Shown here: piece after piece, positions 6,866 through 14,952 of the stretch
Layout of the letters: every line of letters begins with the position of its first letter
Position numbering within the stretch: the stretch's first letter is position 1
NCBI GenBank assembly: GCA_023258775.1
Contig: JALQWJ010000012.1
Span: forward strand, 1-14,952
DNA: 14,952 nucleotides
Origin: Burkholderiaceae bacterium
Lineage (GTDB): Bacteria; Pseudomonadota; Gammaproteobacteria; Burkholderiales; Burkholderiaceae_E
Direction of reading: 5' to 3'
The notes under the pieces: generated by a model
The model's input: only the letters and a program-made list of their open reading frames with translations
What the model was told of the DNA's origin: nothing
Databases searched by the model: none
Made by a program: the position numbers and the translations under genes

Positions 6866-7954
6866 TCAGGCGAGATCGGCGAAATGCGCAGCGACTTCTT
6901 CATTAGGAACTTCTTCAAATGACCGGTGCTGCCACGCTGGCTTGCGATCCTTATCGATCAATAATGCGCGAACACCTTCTGGAAAATCCTCAGCGCGCAA
7001 AAAGCGCCTTGCGAGGACCAAATCGAGGCTCAGCACCTCTTCAAGCGAGCAATGAAAACACGCACGCAAATAACGATGGCTAACAAGTGCCGCAGTGGGC
7101 GAACCTTTCTCGAGACTTTTTGCTGGCGCCTCAAACCAGGGGTCATCCTGAGCGGCCCGTTGCAATTGCTCCAACATACTTTGCGGCGAAGTCTGGTTAC
7201 CGATCCAACGCAGCGCCATTGCATAGTGACTAAGCATACTTGATGCCATCGAGTCATCGAGCGAGGCATCGTGTTGGAGCATCCATTCGCTTACAAGCTG
7301 GTGGTTGTGTTGCCAGTCTTGGGTGAATTTGAGTTGGGTCAAGTGATCGATCGTTGCATCCCAGTTTTCTTTTGCTACAAAGGCATCAAACATACCGGCA
7401 TAAATTGCATCAGACTCGTTAATCGTTAGACCCGTAAGGGCCATAATCATGCCGACGCCTGGTGGCAAGCGGTTCAAAAAGAATCCTCCACCAACGTCAG
7501 GAAATAGACCGATATGGATTTCAGGCATCGCTACTTTGGATGCTTGGGCAATGATGCGGTGTGATGCACCAGCGCTCAGGCCCATACCACCGCCCATATT
7601 GATGCCATGTGAGAACACTATAAAAGGCTTGCCATAGCGATGGATCATACGATCGAGGATGTACTCTTCCTCAAAAAAGGCATCGCCATAGGCATATCGT
7701 TCATTGCCGCCTGCACGTACCTGTCGAATGACTTCGGCAACATCGCCTCCCGCGCTAAAGCCTTTATCACCTTCAGCTTGCAAAATCACCGCCGCGATCG
7801 ATGTATCTGATCGCCACTGTCGAAGTTGCTGGCTCAACAGACGAACCATTTCGAGATTAATACCGTTCAATTGTTTGACTCGATTGAGTCGAGCCCGACC
7901 AATTCTCATAGTCCCTTGTCCGATTTTATCGAACAACACGGGTGCCGTATCCAT
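6866..7954 (-). CDS. 3-hydroxyisobutyryl-CoA hydrolase-like enzyme (crotonase superfamily)
   Basis: A 362-residue crotonase-fold enzyme that most resembles 3-hydroxyisobutyryl-CoA hydrolase, which removes CoA from 3-hydroxyisobutyryl-CoA in valine breakdown. Oxyanion-hole segments are GFSAGGD at 65-71 and GINMGGGMGL at 117-126. The acidic catalytic positions of this subgroup are present: Glu145 in MPEIHIG and Asp153 in FPDVGGG. The C-terminal extension (about 245-362), with EGVRALLIDKDRKPAW, separates this group from ordinary 260-residue enoyl-CoA hydratases. The ATG follows AGAGGAGA at a good distance; that ribosome site lies inside the end of the upstream lipoprotein gene, whose stop is only 4 bases away, so the two are translationally coupled. 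Other valine-pathway genes are not in the window, so the true substrate could be another short hydroxyacyl-CoA. Confidence 0.9.
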   Translation of the reverse strand: MDTAPVLFDKIGQGTMRIGRARLNRVKQLNGINLEMVRLLSQQLRQWRSDTSIAAVILQAEGDKGFSAGGDVAEVIRQVRAGGNERYAYGDAFFEEEYILDRMIHRYGKPFIVFSHGINMGGGMGLSAGASHRIIAQASKVAMPEIHIGLFPDVGGGFFLNRLPPGVGMIMALTGLTINESDAIYAGMFDAFVAKENWDATIDHLTQLKFTQDWQHNHQLVSEWMLQHDASLDDSMASSMLSHYAMALRWIGNQTSPQSMLEQLQRAAQDDPWFEAPAKSLEKGSPTAALVSHRYLRACFHCSLEEVLSLDLVLARRFLRAEDFPEGVRALLIDKDRKPAWQHRSFEEVPNEEVAAHFADLA

Positions 7955-7958
7955 GGCT

Positions 7959-9101
7959 CTAATCTCCTCTGTGAATGCTGGGTTCTAGCGTCATCTTCTG
8001 GCCTGGCACAAACAGCCGAAAGCGATCAAGTGGGATTGCCTGGTGCTTCAACGCTTCAATCAACTCCTTTATCGGATCTTCATAGGCCTCATCGGTAAGC
8101 TGAAATGTACCCCAGTGAATGCCGAGCGAAAGCGGTCCGCCAAGCGCTTGATGCATGCGAACAGCCTCATGCGGATTGATATGTTGGGTAGCCATGAACC
8201 ATCGCGGTTCATAAGCGCCAACCGGAATCGCCGCGAGATCAAAAGGAGCAAAACGTTTGGCAATTTCAATAACGTCCTCAGACCAACCGGTATCGCCTGC
8301 GAAGTAAAAGCGAAACTTGGGATGTTCGAGCACCCAACCGCCCCACAGGGTTTTATTACGGTCAAAAAGACCTCGACCACTCCAATGATGTGCCGGCACG
8401 AAATTAAAGGCGAATTCACCTTGCTTGTTTTGTTGCCACCAATCGAGGCCAATCACCCGCTCAAAGCCCTCTTCTCGTAACCAGCTGTCAACGCCAAGGG
8501 GCACAAGCATTAATGGCGGACCACCGCTTTGCATGGCGAATTGCCGAAGCGTTGGCAGATCCAAATGATCATAATGATTGTGTGAGATGACGATGTAGTC
8601 GATTCTGCCCAGCTCCGCGACAGCGACAGGAACTGGATGAAGACGTTTCGGACCGATCCAGCTCAAGGGCGATGCACGTTCAGAAAAATGAGGGTCGGTA
8701 AGGATGCGAGTTTCGCCGATCCGCAGGAAGATCGTCGCGTGCCCCAACCATTGCACCTCATGGCCTTGATTTGCCAGAGCTTGAACGCGGTTTCCTGACG
8801 GCTTTTCGGCGGGTACATCGGATCGCCAGGCCTTGGGCATTTGGTCCCATGCTGCCTTGATACGGTCTGGAGCGACCAGCGCTTGCAAATCAAGGTCTTT
8901 TCTCGACCACCACCAGCGAAACAATTCGCTCAGTGGCTTATTGACACGGCTGCCGTCGCTGTTGGTAAAACCATCATCGCGATGATGGCCCGGCAGTCGA
9001 TGGTTGCTGGATAACTGGCCTGAGATTGCCGGATTTGCTTCGCAAGCGATAAGTTGCGCGCAAAACATAAGCAAGACGCTCAGCTTGAAGAAAAAAGGCA
9101 T
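7959..9101 (-). CDS. metallo-beta-lactamase-fold hydrolase, lipoprotein, NAPE-PLD-like
   Basis: A 380-residue zinc hydrolase predicted to be membrane-anchored. With the ATG complementary to 9099-9101 the product begins with a compact lipoprotein signal, and the lipobox LIAC puts the modified cysteine at residue 20; Glu at +2 favours the outer membrane. The frame opens 24 bases earlier at a TTG with no ribosome site, which would lengthen the signal. The metal site is HNHYDH at 174-179, with His238/His239 (AHHWSG), Asp270 (AGDTGW) and His329 (GIHWGT) as further ligands. LTDPHFSERASPLSW and GPKRLHP are typical of the N-acyl-phosphatidylethanolamine phospholipase D-like branch, so a lipid phosphodiester substrate is plausible but unproven. 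The stop is 4 bases before the CoA hydrolase start. The gene diverges from the SDR gene across 78 bp. Confidence 0.9.
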   Translation of the reverse strand: MPFFFKLSVLLMFCAQLIACEANPAISGQLSSNHRLPGHHRDDGFTNSDGSRVNKPLSELFRWWWSRKDLDLQALVAPDRIKAAWDQMPKAWRSDVPAEKPSGNRVQALANQGHEVQWLGHATIFLRIGETRILTDPHFSERASPLSWIGPKRLHPVPVAVAELGRIDYIVISHNHYDHLDLPTLRQFAMQSGGPPLMLVPLGVDSWLREEGFERVIGLDWWQQNKQGEFAFNFVPAHHWSGRGLFDRNKTLWGGWVLEHPKFRFYFAGDTGWSEDVIEIAKRFAPFDLAAIPVGAYEPRWFMATQHINPHEAVRMHQALGGPLSLGIHWGTFQLTDEAYEDPIKELIEALKHQAIPLDRFRLFVPGQKMTLEPSIHRGD

Positions 9102-9179
9102 GAATCTCGTGGTGTTGTTTGGCAAGACGGGCGATGATACGGGCTTCTATCTATCCATCACAATTTGGGGACACTTTGC

Positions 9180-9950
9180 ATGAATCAACTCGATCTTCAA
9201 GGCCGCTTTATTGCCGTGACTGGCGGCGCATCCGGTATCGGCGAAGCCATTGTGAATAGGCTGATTGCATCAGGTGCAAAGGCCATCATCTGGGACGCAA
9301 ATCAGACATTGGTTGACCAAATTCTCGGCCAACAGGATCCCAACCGTTATGCAATCAGGATGGATGTTACCGATCAGCAATCCGTGCAAGCCGCCCTGCA
9401 AACAAGTCTGGCTTGGATCGCTGAGCGCTCAGGCAGCAAGGATGCTGGATTGGACGGCATGATTTGTAGTGCGGGTATTACCGGGCCAAACCATACGGTC
9501 ATCGATTATCGATATGAAGATTGGAAGCAAGTTTTCGATGTGAACCTGCACGGTGTCTTTCTTTGCAATCAGGCAGCAGCTGGACATATGAAAGCTCGTT
9601 CGAACGGTCGAATCGTGAATATTGCGTCGATCGCAGGCAAGGAAGGTAACCCGAACGCCTCTGCATACAGCGCGAGCAAGGCTGCAGTCATTGGGCTTAC
9701 CAAATCATTGGGCAAGGAGCTTGCCAGCTCAGGAGTGACCGTTAACTGTGTCACACCAGCAGCGGTCAAGACGCCGATGTTTGCGCAGATGAGTGAAAGT
9801 CATATTCAATTTATGCTCTCGAAAATTCCAATGAATCGCTTTGGTTTGGTTGAAGAGATTGCATCGATGGTTTGTTGGCTTTGTACCGATGATGCATCGT
9901 TTTCAACGGCCGCGGTTTTTGATCTGTCAGGTGGTCGTGCTACTTATTAG
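9180..9950 (+). CDS. short-chain dehydrogenase/reductase (SDR)
   Basis: A 256-residue classical SDR, a cytoplasmic NAD(P)-dependent alcohol/ketone oxidoreductase. The cofactor motif is TGGASGIG at 14-21. Asp39 at the end of the second strand (IIWDA) favours NAD(H) over NADP(H). Then come SAG at 97-99 (for NNAG), Asn122, catalytic Ser150 (NIAS), and Tyr163 with Lys167 (YSASK). The protein ends in [10 protein letters not shown]. Substrate cannot be read from the sequence: FabG-like sugar, hydroxy-acid or acyl substrates are all possible. I begin at the ATG at 9180, which follows GGGGA; the frame opens at a TTG at 9165 that would start inside this ribosome site. Its last 24 bases overlap the end of parC on the other strand. 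Confidence 0.93.
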   Translation: MNQLDLQGRFIAVTGGASGIGEAIVNRLIASGAKAIIWDANQTLVDQILGQQDPNRYAIRMDVTDQQSVQAALQTSLAWIAERSGSKDAGLDGMICSAGITGPNHTVIDYRYEDWKQVFDVNLHGVFLCNQAAAGHMKARSNGRIVNIASIAGKEGNPNASAYSASKAAVIGLTKSLGKELASSGVTVNCVTPAAVKTPMFAQMSESHIQFMLSKIPMNRFGLVEEIASMVCWLCTDDASFSTAAVFDLSGGRATY

Positions 9951-12257
9951 CGTGATCGAACTGGCTTTGATCCGAGGCTCAAGCAATTTTCCCTTCCGGC
10001 CTCGGCTTGAATCATAAGCACCAAGTTCACGTGCACTGAACTCACGGCTAATTGATTTTGATCCTCGAGCAAGGCCATGTATGACGACAGCGCCCGGCGT
10101 GTGGGCAGCAATTGCAACAAGAGGGTCTTTGGCATCGCAATCCATCAGACTGACGCCTCGGCCGCCTTGTTTGAGCTGACGAACTTCCTCCAGGGAAAAA
10201 CTCAAGGCTCTACCCTGCTCTGAAAGACAGAGCAGTTTTTGTGCCCTTGCATTAGCGTCAACAACTGGCCTGATGAGCGCATCATTGGGCTCAAGCTGCA
10301 TGAACTGCTTGCCTGCGCGCTGTCGCGTCGTTAAGTCTGAAGCAAGACATTGAAACCCTTGCCCCAGGCGGCTTGCGAAAATTACCCGGTCGCTTGCACT
10401 GGCAGCAAACAGGAAGGCAACCCTGCTTCCTGCTTCCAAGTCAATGAGCGTCGTAATCGGCGAACCGTCGCCCCGCGCAGACGGCAGTTGACTAACTGCC
10501 AAGGCATAGATTCGACCAGTCGTACTCATTACAAACAGCTGGTCGGTTGTCATCACTTGATAGAGGGCATCAAGACTGTCCCCTGCTTTGAATGAGAGCT
10601 GGGATGCATCGAGTCCATGTCCCTGGCGAACTCGCACCCAAGATTTCTCAGAAACAATAACGGTTACCGGATCATCGGCAATACGTAACTCGACGCTTGC
10701 CTTATCGCTTGTTTCAAGCAGCGTTCTTCGCGCGTCGCCGAATTGACGCGCATCGGCCTCGATCTCTTTGACGACCTGTTTGCGCAACTGCTGTTCGTCA
10801 TGGATAAGGATTTCAAGCTGTCCGGCCTCATCGCGAAGCGACTTCAACTCCTGTTCGATCTTAATTGCTTCAAGCCTTGCTAACTGTCGAAGTCTAATCT
10901 CCAGAATGTCCTCGGCCTGACGATCGCTGAGATCAAAGGCCTTAATAAGAGCAGGCTTTGGCTCATCGGACTCACGAATAATCCGAATAACTTCGTCGAT
11001 ATTCAGCAAAACGAGTTGCCGCCCCTCGAGAACGTGAATTCGGTCAAGCACTTTGTCAAGCCGATAAGCGCTTCTTCGGCGAACGGTATCGAGCCTGTAT
11101 GTGCACCACTCATTTAAGCAATCGAGTAATGACTTTTGAACCGGTCGACCATCTAAACCAACCATCACCATGTTAAGACTGAGATTGGTCTCTAAGGATG
11201 TATTGACCAGCAACAGGTTGACGAGTTCAGAAAGCGCCACGCGTGAGCTTCTGGGCTCGATCACAAGGCGAACCGGAGCATCTTTGCCCGATTCGTCGCG
11301 AACCGCATCGAGTACGGCCAACATGGCTTGCTTAAGTTGCAATTGCTCGTTTGAAACCGACTTCTTGCCGAATCTTGGTTTTGGATTGGTAACTTCTTCG
11401 ATCTGTTCTAGAACCTGCTGGGTTGATACGCCATGGGGCAACTCTGTGACCACCAACTGCCACTGACCTCGAGCGAGCTCTTCAACCTCATAGCGGGCCC
11501 GCATCCTAAGGCTACCTCGTCCGCTGCGGTAGGCTTCGAGCATATCGGCTCTCGACGATATGATTTGCGCACCTCCCGGTAAATCGGGGCCCGGAAGCAA
11601 AAGAAGCAAGTCCTCAATCGTGCTTTTTGGCTTGCGAATCAATAAAGCTGCGGCAGCAGCAACTTCCTTCAGGTTGTGAGAAGGAATCTCCGTTGCCATA
11701 CCGACTGCGATCCCCGATGCGCCGTTCAGAAGCACCATTGGCAAACGAGCAGGCAAGATGGCTGGCTCGCGCGTTGAACCGTCATAGTTATCGATAAAGT
11801 CGACCGTACCCATGTCAACTTCATCGAGCAAAAGCTTGGCATAACTCGTGAGGCGAGCCTCGGTGTAGCGCATTGCAGCAGCGCCATCGCCATCGCGTGA
11901 ACCGAAGTTGCCTTGGCCATCGATCAATGGATAACGAAGGCTGAATGATTGGGCCATACGTACAAGCGCATCGTAGGCAGCGCTATCCCCATGCGGGTGA
12001 TAACGGCCGAGCACTTCGCCAACCACGCGTGCCGATTTAACGGGTTTGGCCTCGGCATTGAGACCAAGCTGGTTCATTGCAAAAAGAATTCGTCGTTGGA
12101 CTGGCTTTTGACCATCCGCACCCTGCGGCAATGCCCGTCCTTTGACTACCGAAATTGCATAGTCAAGGTAAGCACGCTCAGCAAATTCAGCAATGCTGAC
12201 GCGATCATCGCCTGATGCCTCACTCGCGTGTTGTTCTGAAAACAGGTCCTGACTCAT
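9927..12257 (-). CDS. parC: DNA topoisomerase IV subunit A (ParC)
   Basis: The breakage-reunion subunit of topoisomerase IV, which with ParE unlinks daughter chromosomes and relaxes supercoils. At 776 residues it is close to the usual length. The winged-helix segment has the catalytic tyrosine Tyr131 in [10 protein letters not shown]. The quinolone-determining segment [10 protein letters not shown] has Ser92 and Asp96 at the positions of E. coli ParC Ser80 and Glu84; neither is a typical resistance change. A tower and coiled coil (about 390-500) includes [17 protein letters not shown]. The C-terminal beta-pinwheel (about 530-776) is degenerate and lacks a clear GyrA box, which together with the ParE partner supports ParC over GyrA. 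The ATG follows AAGGTAG. The gene starts 31 bp after parE, so they are one operon. Its stop lies inside the 3' end of the SDR gene. Confidence 0.97.
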   Translation of the reverse strand: MSQDLFSEQHASEASGDDRVSIAEFAERAYLDYAISVVKGRALPQGADGQKPVQRRILFAMNQLGLNAEAKPVKSARVVGEVLGRYHPHGDSAAYDALVRMAQSFSLRYPLIDGQGNFGSRDGDGAAAMRYTEARLTSYAKLLLDEVDMGTVDFIDNYDGSTREPAILPARLPMVLLNGASGIAVGMATEIPSHNLKEVAAAAALLIRKPKSTIEDLLLLLPGPDLPGGAQIISSRADMLEAYRSGRGSLRMRARYEVEELARGQWQLVVTELPHGVSTQQVLEQIEEVTNPKPRFGKKSVSNEQLQLKQAMLAVLDAVRDESGKDAPVRLVIEPRSSRVALSELVNLLLVNTSLETNLSLNMVMVGLDGRPVQKSLLDCLNEWCTYRLDTVRRRSAYRLDKVLDRIHVLEGRQLVLLNIDEVIRIIRESDEPKPALIKAFDLSDRQAEDILEIRLRQLARLEAIKIEQELKSLRDEAGQLEILIHDEQQLRKQVVKEIEADARQFGDARRTLLETSDKASVELRIADDPVTVIVSEKSWVRVRQGHGLDASQLSFKAGDSLDALYQVMTTDQLFVMSTTGRIYALAVSQLPSARGDGSPITTLIDLEAGSRVAFLFAASASDRVIFASRLGQGFQCLASDLTTRQRAGKQFMQLEPNDALIRPVVDANARAQKLLCLSEQGRALSFSLEEVRQLKQGGRGVSLMDCDAKDPLVAIAAHTPGAVVIHGLARGSKSISREFSARELGAYDSSRGRKGKLLEPRIKASSITLISSTTT

Positions 12258-12288
12258 CGTAACAATCTACCTTAGCTTCATCATCAGC

Positions 12289-14265
12289 TTAAATATCAAC
12301 CTCTACTTCATGACCACGGCGCTCGAGCCATTGACGACGCGCTGCGGACTCGCCCTTACCCATCAGCAAATGGAAACACTGCTTGACCGGGTCGTCGCCT
12401 GCTTCGCCTAGGACCACGGGTGAAAGGCGCCGAGTGTCTGGATTGAGGGTCGTTTCCCAGAGTTGTTCGGCATTCATTTCACCAAGTCCTTTAAAACGCG
12501 AAATCGACCAGGCATTGTCCTTTACGCCTTCTTTGCGCAATTTATCTTCAAGACTTCGTAGCTCCGCTTCATCGAGGCAATAACGCTTTCTCGCCTGGCG
12601 CTTACCCGAGGCTGCAACATCAACCCGATAAAGCGGTGGTCTGGCGATGTAAATATGGCCACGCTGAATCAATTGGGGAAAATGCTTATAAAAGAGCGTT
12701 AGCAGCAGTACTTGAATATGTGAGCCGTCGACATCAGCGTCGGCCAGAATGCAGATCTTTCCATAACGTAGACCGTTCCAATCTAAAGTATCGTTAACGG
12801 TATGCGGATCGATACCGACGGCAACCGCAACATCATGGACTTCCTGATTGGCAAATAGACGGTCCTTATCGGTCTCCCAAGTGTTTAAGACCTTGCCACG
12901 CAGCGGAAGTATCGCCTGAAATGACTTATCCCTGCCCATTTTCGCTGATCCGCCAGCGGAGTCTCCTTCGACTAGAAAAAGCTCGGTTCGGGCTAGATCA
13001 TTGGACTCGCAGTCGGTAAGTTTGCCAGGTAATACCGCGATGCCAGAGGTTTTCTTTTTTTCGACTTTCTGTAGCGCACGCTGACGGACCTGGGCCTGTC
13101 GGATGACCATATCAGCCAGACGCTTTCCCCACTCAACATGTTCGTTAAGCCACAAGTCCATCGCCGGCTTAATTAGTGATGCGGAAAGTCTTAATGCATC
13201 GCGTGAATTCAAACGCTCCTTAACTTGTCCCTGGAACTGCGGATCAAGTACTTTGGCTGAGAGCACGAAACTCGCTCGAGAAAAAACGTCTTCAGGTAAG
13301 AGCCTTATGCCCTTAGGTAGCAATGCATGTAATTCGACAAAGGTTTTAACCGCCTGAAACATGCCTTCTCGAAGTCCAGATTCGTGGGTACCACCAGCGG
13401 TTGTCGGTATCAAATTTACATAGGACTCGCGGACACAGGCCCCCTCTTCGGTAAAACCAATCACCCATTGGATACCCTCGCCTTCTGCAAACGTCTCGTG
13501 ACCCGCATCAATCGATTGCACGCCTTCGAACGGGGGAAAAAGCCAAGCCTGACCACCGGTTTGCTGATTGGCCTCGTCAAGATAGGACTTAAGCCCTTCA
13601 GCGTATTGCCAATGTTGGGTCTTGTTGGTCTTTTCATCATGAAGGCTAACTTTTATACCCGGCAATAGCACGGCCTTAGAACGTAATAACTGTAATAGCT
13701 CCTGATGAGGCAATTGAAGACTGTCGAAATACTTGGCCTCAGGCCACACGCGAACCCGAGTTCCTTTTCGGTGTTTCGGAACTTGCGCGATCTCTTTGAG
13801 TGATTCGAGCACTTCACCTTGAGCAAATACCATACGATGTTCCGCGCCGTCTCGCCAAACCTGCACTTCGAGACGCTTTGCTAAGGCATTGGTGACCGAT
13901 ACGCCCACGCCGTGTAAACCACCCGAAAAGCTGTAAGCGCCCCCTGCCTGCTTATCGAATTTTCCACCGGCGTGAAGCCTAGTGAACACGATCTCTACTG
14001 TAGGAACACCTTCCTCAGGGTGTATACCCACCGGAATACCACGCCCGTTGTCTTGCACAGAAACCGAACCGTCTTGATGTAGCGTTAGTTCAATACTGTT
14101 ACAAAATCCTGCTAAAGCTTCATCGGCCGCGTTGTCGATCACCTCTTGGATGATGTGCAACGGGTGGTCGGTGCGGGTGTACATTCCAGGTCGCTGACGC
14201 ACCGGTTCGAGTCCACGTAATACTCTTATCGAGGACTCGCCATATTCTTTAGAACGCGTTGCCAT
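12289..14265 (-). CDS. parE: DNA topoisomerase IV subunit B (ParE)
   Basis: The ATPase subunit of topoisomerase IV, 658 residues. The GHKL ATP site comprises EVIDNAADEA at 41-50, DNGRG at 72-76, and GGLHGVG at 115-121. The transducer domain has GGTHESGLR at 291-299. The TOPRIM domain has EGDSAGG at 433-439 and the magnesium-binding DADVDGSH at 509-516. The end, with WSISRFKGLGEMN, is the standard tail. It has no large insertion in the TOPRIM domain as E. coli GyrB does, which with the ParC neighbour supports ParE. The ribosome site upstream of the ATG is weak (GAG). parC follows on the same strand after 31 bp. A secreted nuclease gene diverges from it. Confidence 0.97.
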   Translation of the reverse strand: MATRSKEYGESSIRVLRGLEPVRQRPGMYTRTDHPLHIIQEVIDNAADEALAGFCNSIELTLHQDGSVSVQDNGRGIPVGIHPEEGVPTVEIVFTRLHAGGKFDKQAGGAYSFSGGLHGVGVSVTNALAKRLEVQVWRDGAEHRMVFAQGEVLESLKEIAQVPKHRKGTRVRVWPEAKYFDSLQLPHQELLQLLRSKAVLLPGIKVSLHDEKTNKTQHWQYAEGLKSYLDEANQQTGGQAWLFPPFEGVQSIDAGHETFAEGEGIQWVIGFTEEGACVRESYVNLIPTTAGGTHESGLREGMFQAVKTFVELHALLPKGIRLLPEDVFSRASFVLSAKVLDPQFQGQVKERLNSRDALRLSASLIKPAMDLWLNEHVEWGKRLADMVIRQAQVRQRALQKVEKKKTSGIAVLPGKLTDCESNDLARTELFLVEGDSAGGSAKMGRDKSFQAILPLRGKVLNTWETDKDRLFANQEVHDVAVAVGIDPHTVNDTLDWNGLRYGKICILADADVDGSHIQVLLLTLFYKHFPQLIQRGHIYIARPPLYRVDVAASGKRQARKRYCLDEAELRSLEDKLRKEGVKDNAWSISRFKGLGEMNAEQLWETTLNPDTRRLSPVVLGEAGDDPVKQCFHLLMGKGESAARRQWLERRGHEVEVDI

Positions 14266-14302
14266 TCATTTACTCAAATTCAGATGCGGAGAGAGGCTTT
14301 TT

Positions 14303-14341
14303 TTGACATGATTGAGGCCATTCGAAAGGTATTTGCCTTTC
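14303..14341 (+). promoter_or_regulatory. candidate promoter and small palindrome, parE-nuclease gap
   Basis: TTGACA at 14303-14308 is a perfect -35 match pointing toward the nuclease gene. The best -10 candidate is GGTATT at 14328-14333, with a long 19-bp spacer, so promoter strength is doubtful. GAAAGG (14324-14329) and CCTTTC (14336-14341) form a perfect inverted repeat around TATTTG over the same place, which could be an operator or a transcript hairpin. No convincing parE promoter was found in this 114-bp gap. Confidence 0.3.
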
Positions 14342-14379
14342 AAAGACCAGACTCATTGAACGAACTGCGCACTATTGTA

Positions 14380-14952
14380 ATGAGGAAGCAGATTCACTTC
14401 CCGGTCGGGCGTTTGAGCGCTCTTCTGAAGTTGCTGATCGTCCTGGTGAGTCTCACCGTTTCAACCGCGCAGGCAACGCCGACGTTATTTCCAACCAAGT
14501 TTTCAAGCTGCCGAGCGCATTTCGCGGGCGGAGAGCCCCCACGCGTTGACTTGTTGAGAATTCCCGGGCGTTTACGCGAACTATGCTTTGAGGCATTTGC
14601 GGTTTTACATTCTGGGCAAAGTAAGACGCCTGTTTGGGTAGCTCAACGACTGGATCCCGAGGGACTTGCCAAGGCGCTTCAAGTCGCCCGTTCAGGCCGT
14701 TTTTATCAGGAGGCGCGACTGCCTTCTTCGGAGCGAGCAACGCTTGAGGACTATCACGGTTCAGGATGGGATCGTGGTCATATGGCGCCAGCTGGCGACA
14801 TGCCAAGCGAGACTGCGATGGCGCAGAGTTTTTCGCTGGCAAATATGGTGCCTCAGGCGCCCGATTTGAATCGAGGGGTTTGGGCAGACTACGAAAAGTC
14901 CACCAGACGTTATGTGAGACGTGTTGGTCATGCGGTTTATGTGATTACAGGG
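14380..14952 (+). CDS. DNA/RNA non-specific endonuclease, secreted (cut by window edge)
   Basis: The first 191 codons of a sugar-non-specific nuclease of the NUC1/Serratia nuclease family, which cuts DNA and RNA with one magnesium ion. Residues 1-31 look like a Sec signal peptide: basic MRKQ, hydrophobic ALLKLLIVLVSL, then STAQA before cleavage, so the enzyme should be periplasmic or secreted. The active-site motif DRGHMAPAGDM is at 131-141 with general base His134. Asn164 (LNRGVW) is the expected metal ligand and Glu172 follows at the usual distance. The C-terminal part lies beyond the window. The ATG at 14380 gives a complete signal peptide but has no clear ribosome site, so the start is tentative. 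It diverges from parE across 114 bp. Confidence 0.88.
   Translation, partial: MRKQIHFPVGRLSALLKLLIVLVSLTVSTAQATPTLFPTKFSSCRAHFAGGEPPRVDLLRIPGRLRELCFEAFAVLHSGQSKTPVWVAQRLDPEGLAKALQVARSGRFYQEARLPSSERATLEDYHGSGWDRGHMAPAGDMPSETAMAQSFSLANMVPQAPDLNRGVWADYEKSTRRYVRRVGHAVYVITG

Noticed and set aside
8043..8480. 145-codon open frame on the plus strand inside the lipoprotein hydrolase gene
   Set aside because: The opposite strand encodes a complete zinc hydrolase with all metal ligands; the plus-strand product has no recognisable domain.
9927..14265. DNA gyrase (gyrB/gyrA) instead of topoisomerase IV
   Set aside because: The B subunit lacks the large insertion found in many proteobacterial GyrB proteins, the A subunit lacks a clear GyrA box in its pinwheel, and the adjacent B-then-A pairing with these lengths fits ParE-ParC.

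Overview
The window looks like chromosomal core DNA of a Gram-negative bacterium, most likely a betaproteobacterium of the Burkholderiales. This rests on the style of the ParE/ParC, HtpG and MoxR proteins, periplasmic c-type cytochromes with Sec signals, an outer-membrane-type lipoprotein, and base composition close to 50% GC by eye. The placement comes from remembered family likeness, not a search. Genes are tightly packed. I saw no rRNA, tRNA, insertion sequence, CRISPR array or prophage gene, and no frameshifted gene.

Left part (1-3751): two short c-type cytochrome genes read leftward (the first cut by the window edge). Divergent from them, a rightward set holds a MoxR-type AAA+ ATPase, a CoxE-like VWA-domain protein and a Nudix hydrolase whose Nudix box is split by an insertion, as in the NUDT19 group. 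The VWA stop and Nudix start overlap by 4 bases. The ATPase and VWA protein probably act together as a chaperone or assembly machine, but no substrate is encoded here.

Middle part (3832-9101): four leftward genes. In order of transcription they are a metallo-beta-lactamase-fold lipoprotein, a 3-hydroxyisobutyryl-CoA hydrolase-like enzyme (4 bases after the lipoprotein stop), the chaperone HtpG, and a small spermidine-synthase-like protein. The 175-bp gap between htpG and the last gene carries two unrelated tandem repeats that both have a 13-bp unit. This is the most unusual structure in the window.

Right part (9180-14952): a rightward short-chain dehydrogenase whose 3' end overlaps the 3' end of parC by 24 bp, the leftward parE-parC pair encoding topoisomerase IV, and, divergent from parE, the start of a secreted DNA/RNA non-specific nuclease that runs off the right edge.

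No clearly new multi-gene system was found. The best leads are the paired 13-bp repeats, the split-box Nudix enzyme, and the MoxR-VWA pair beside c-type cytochromes.
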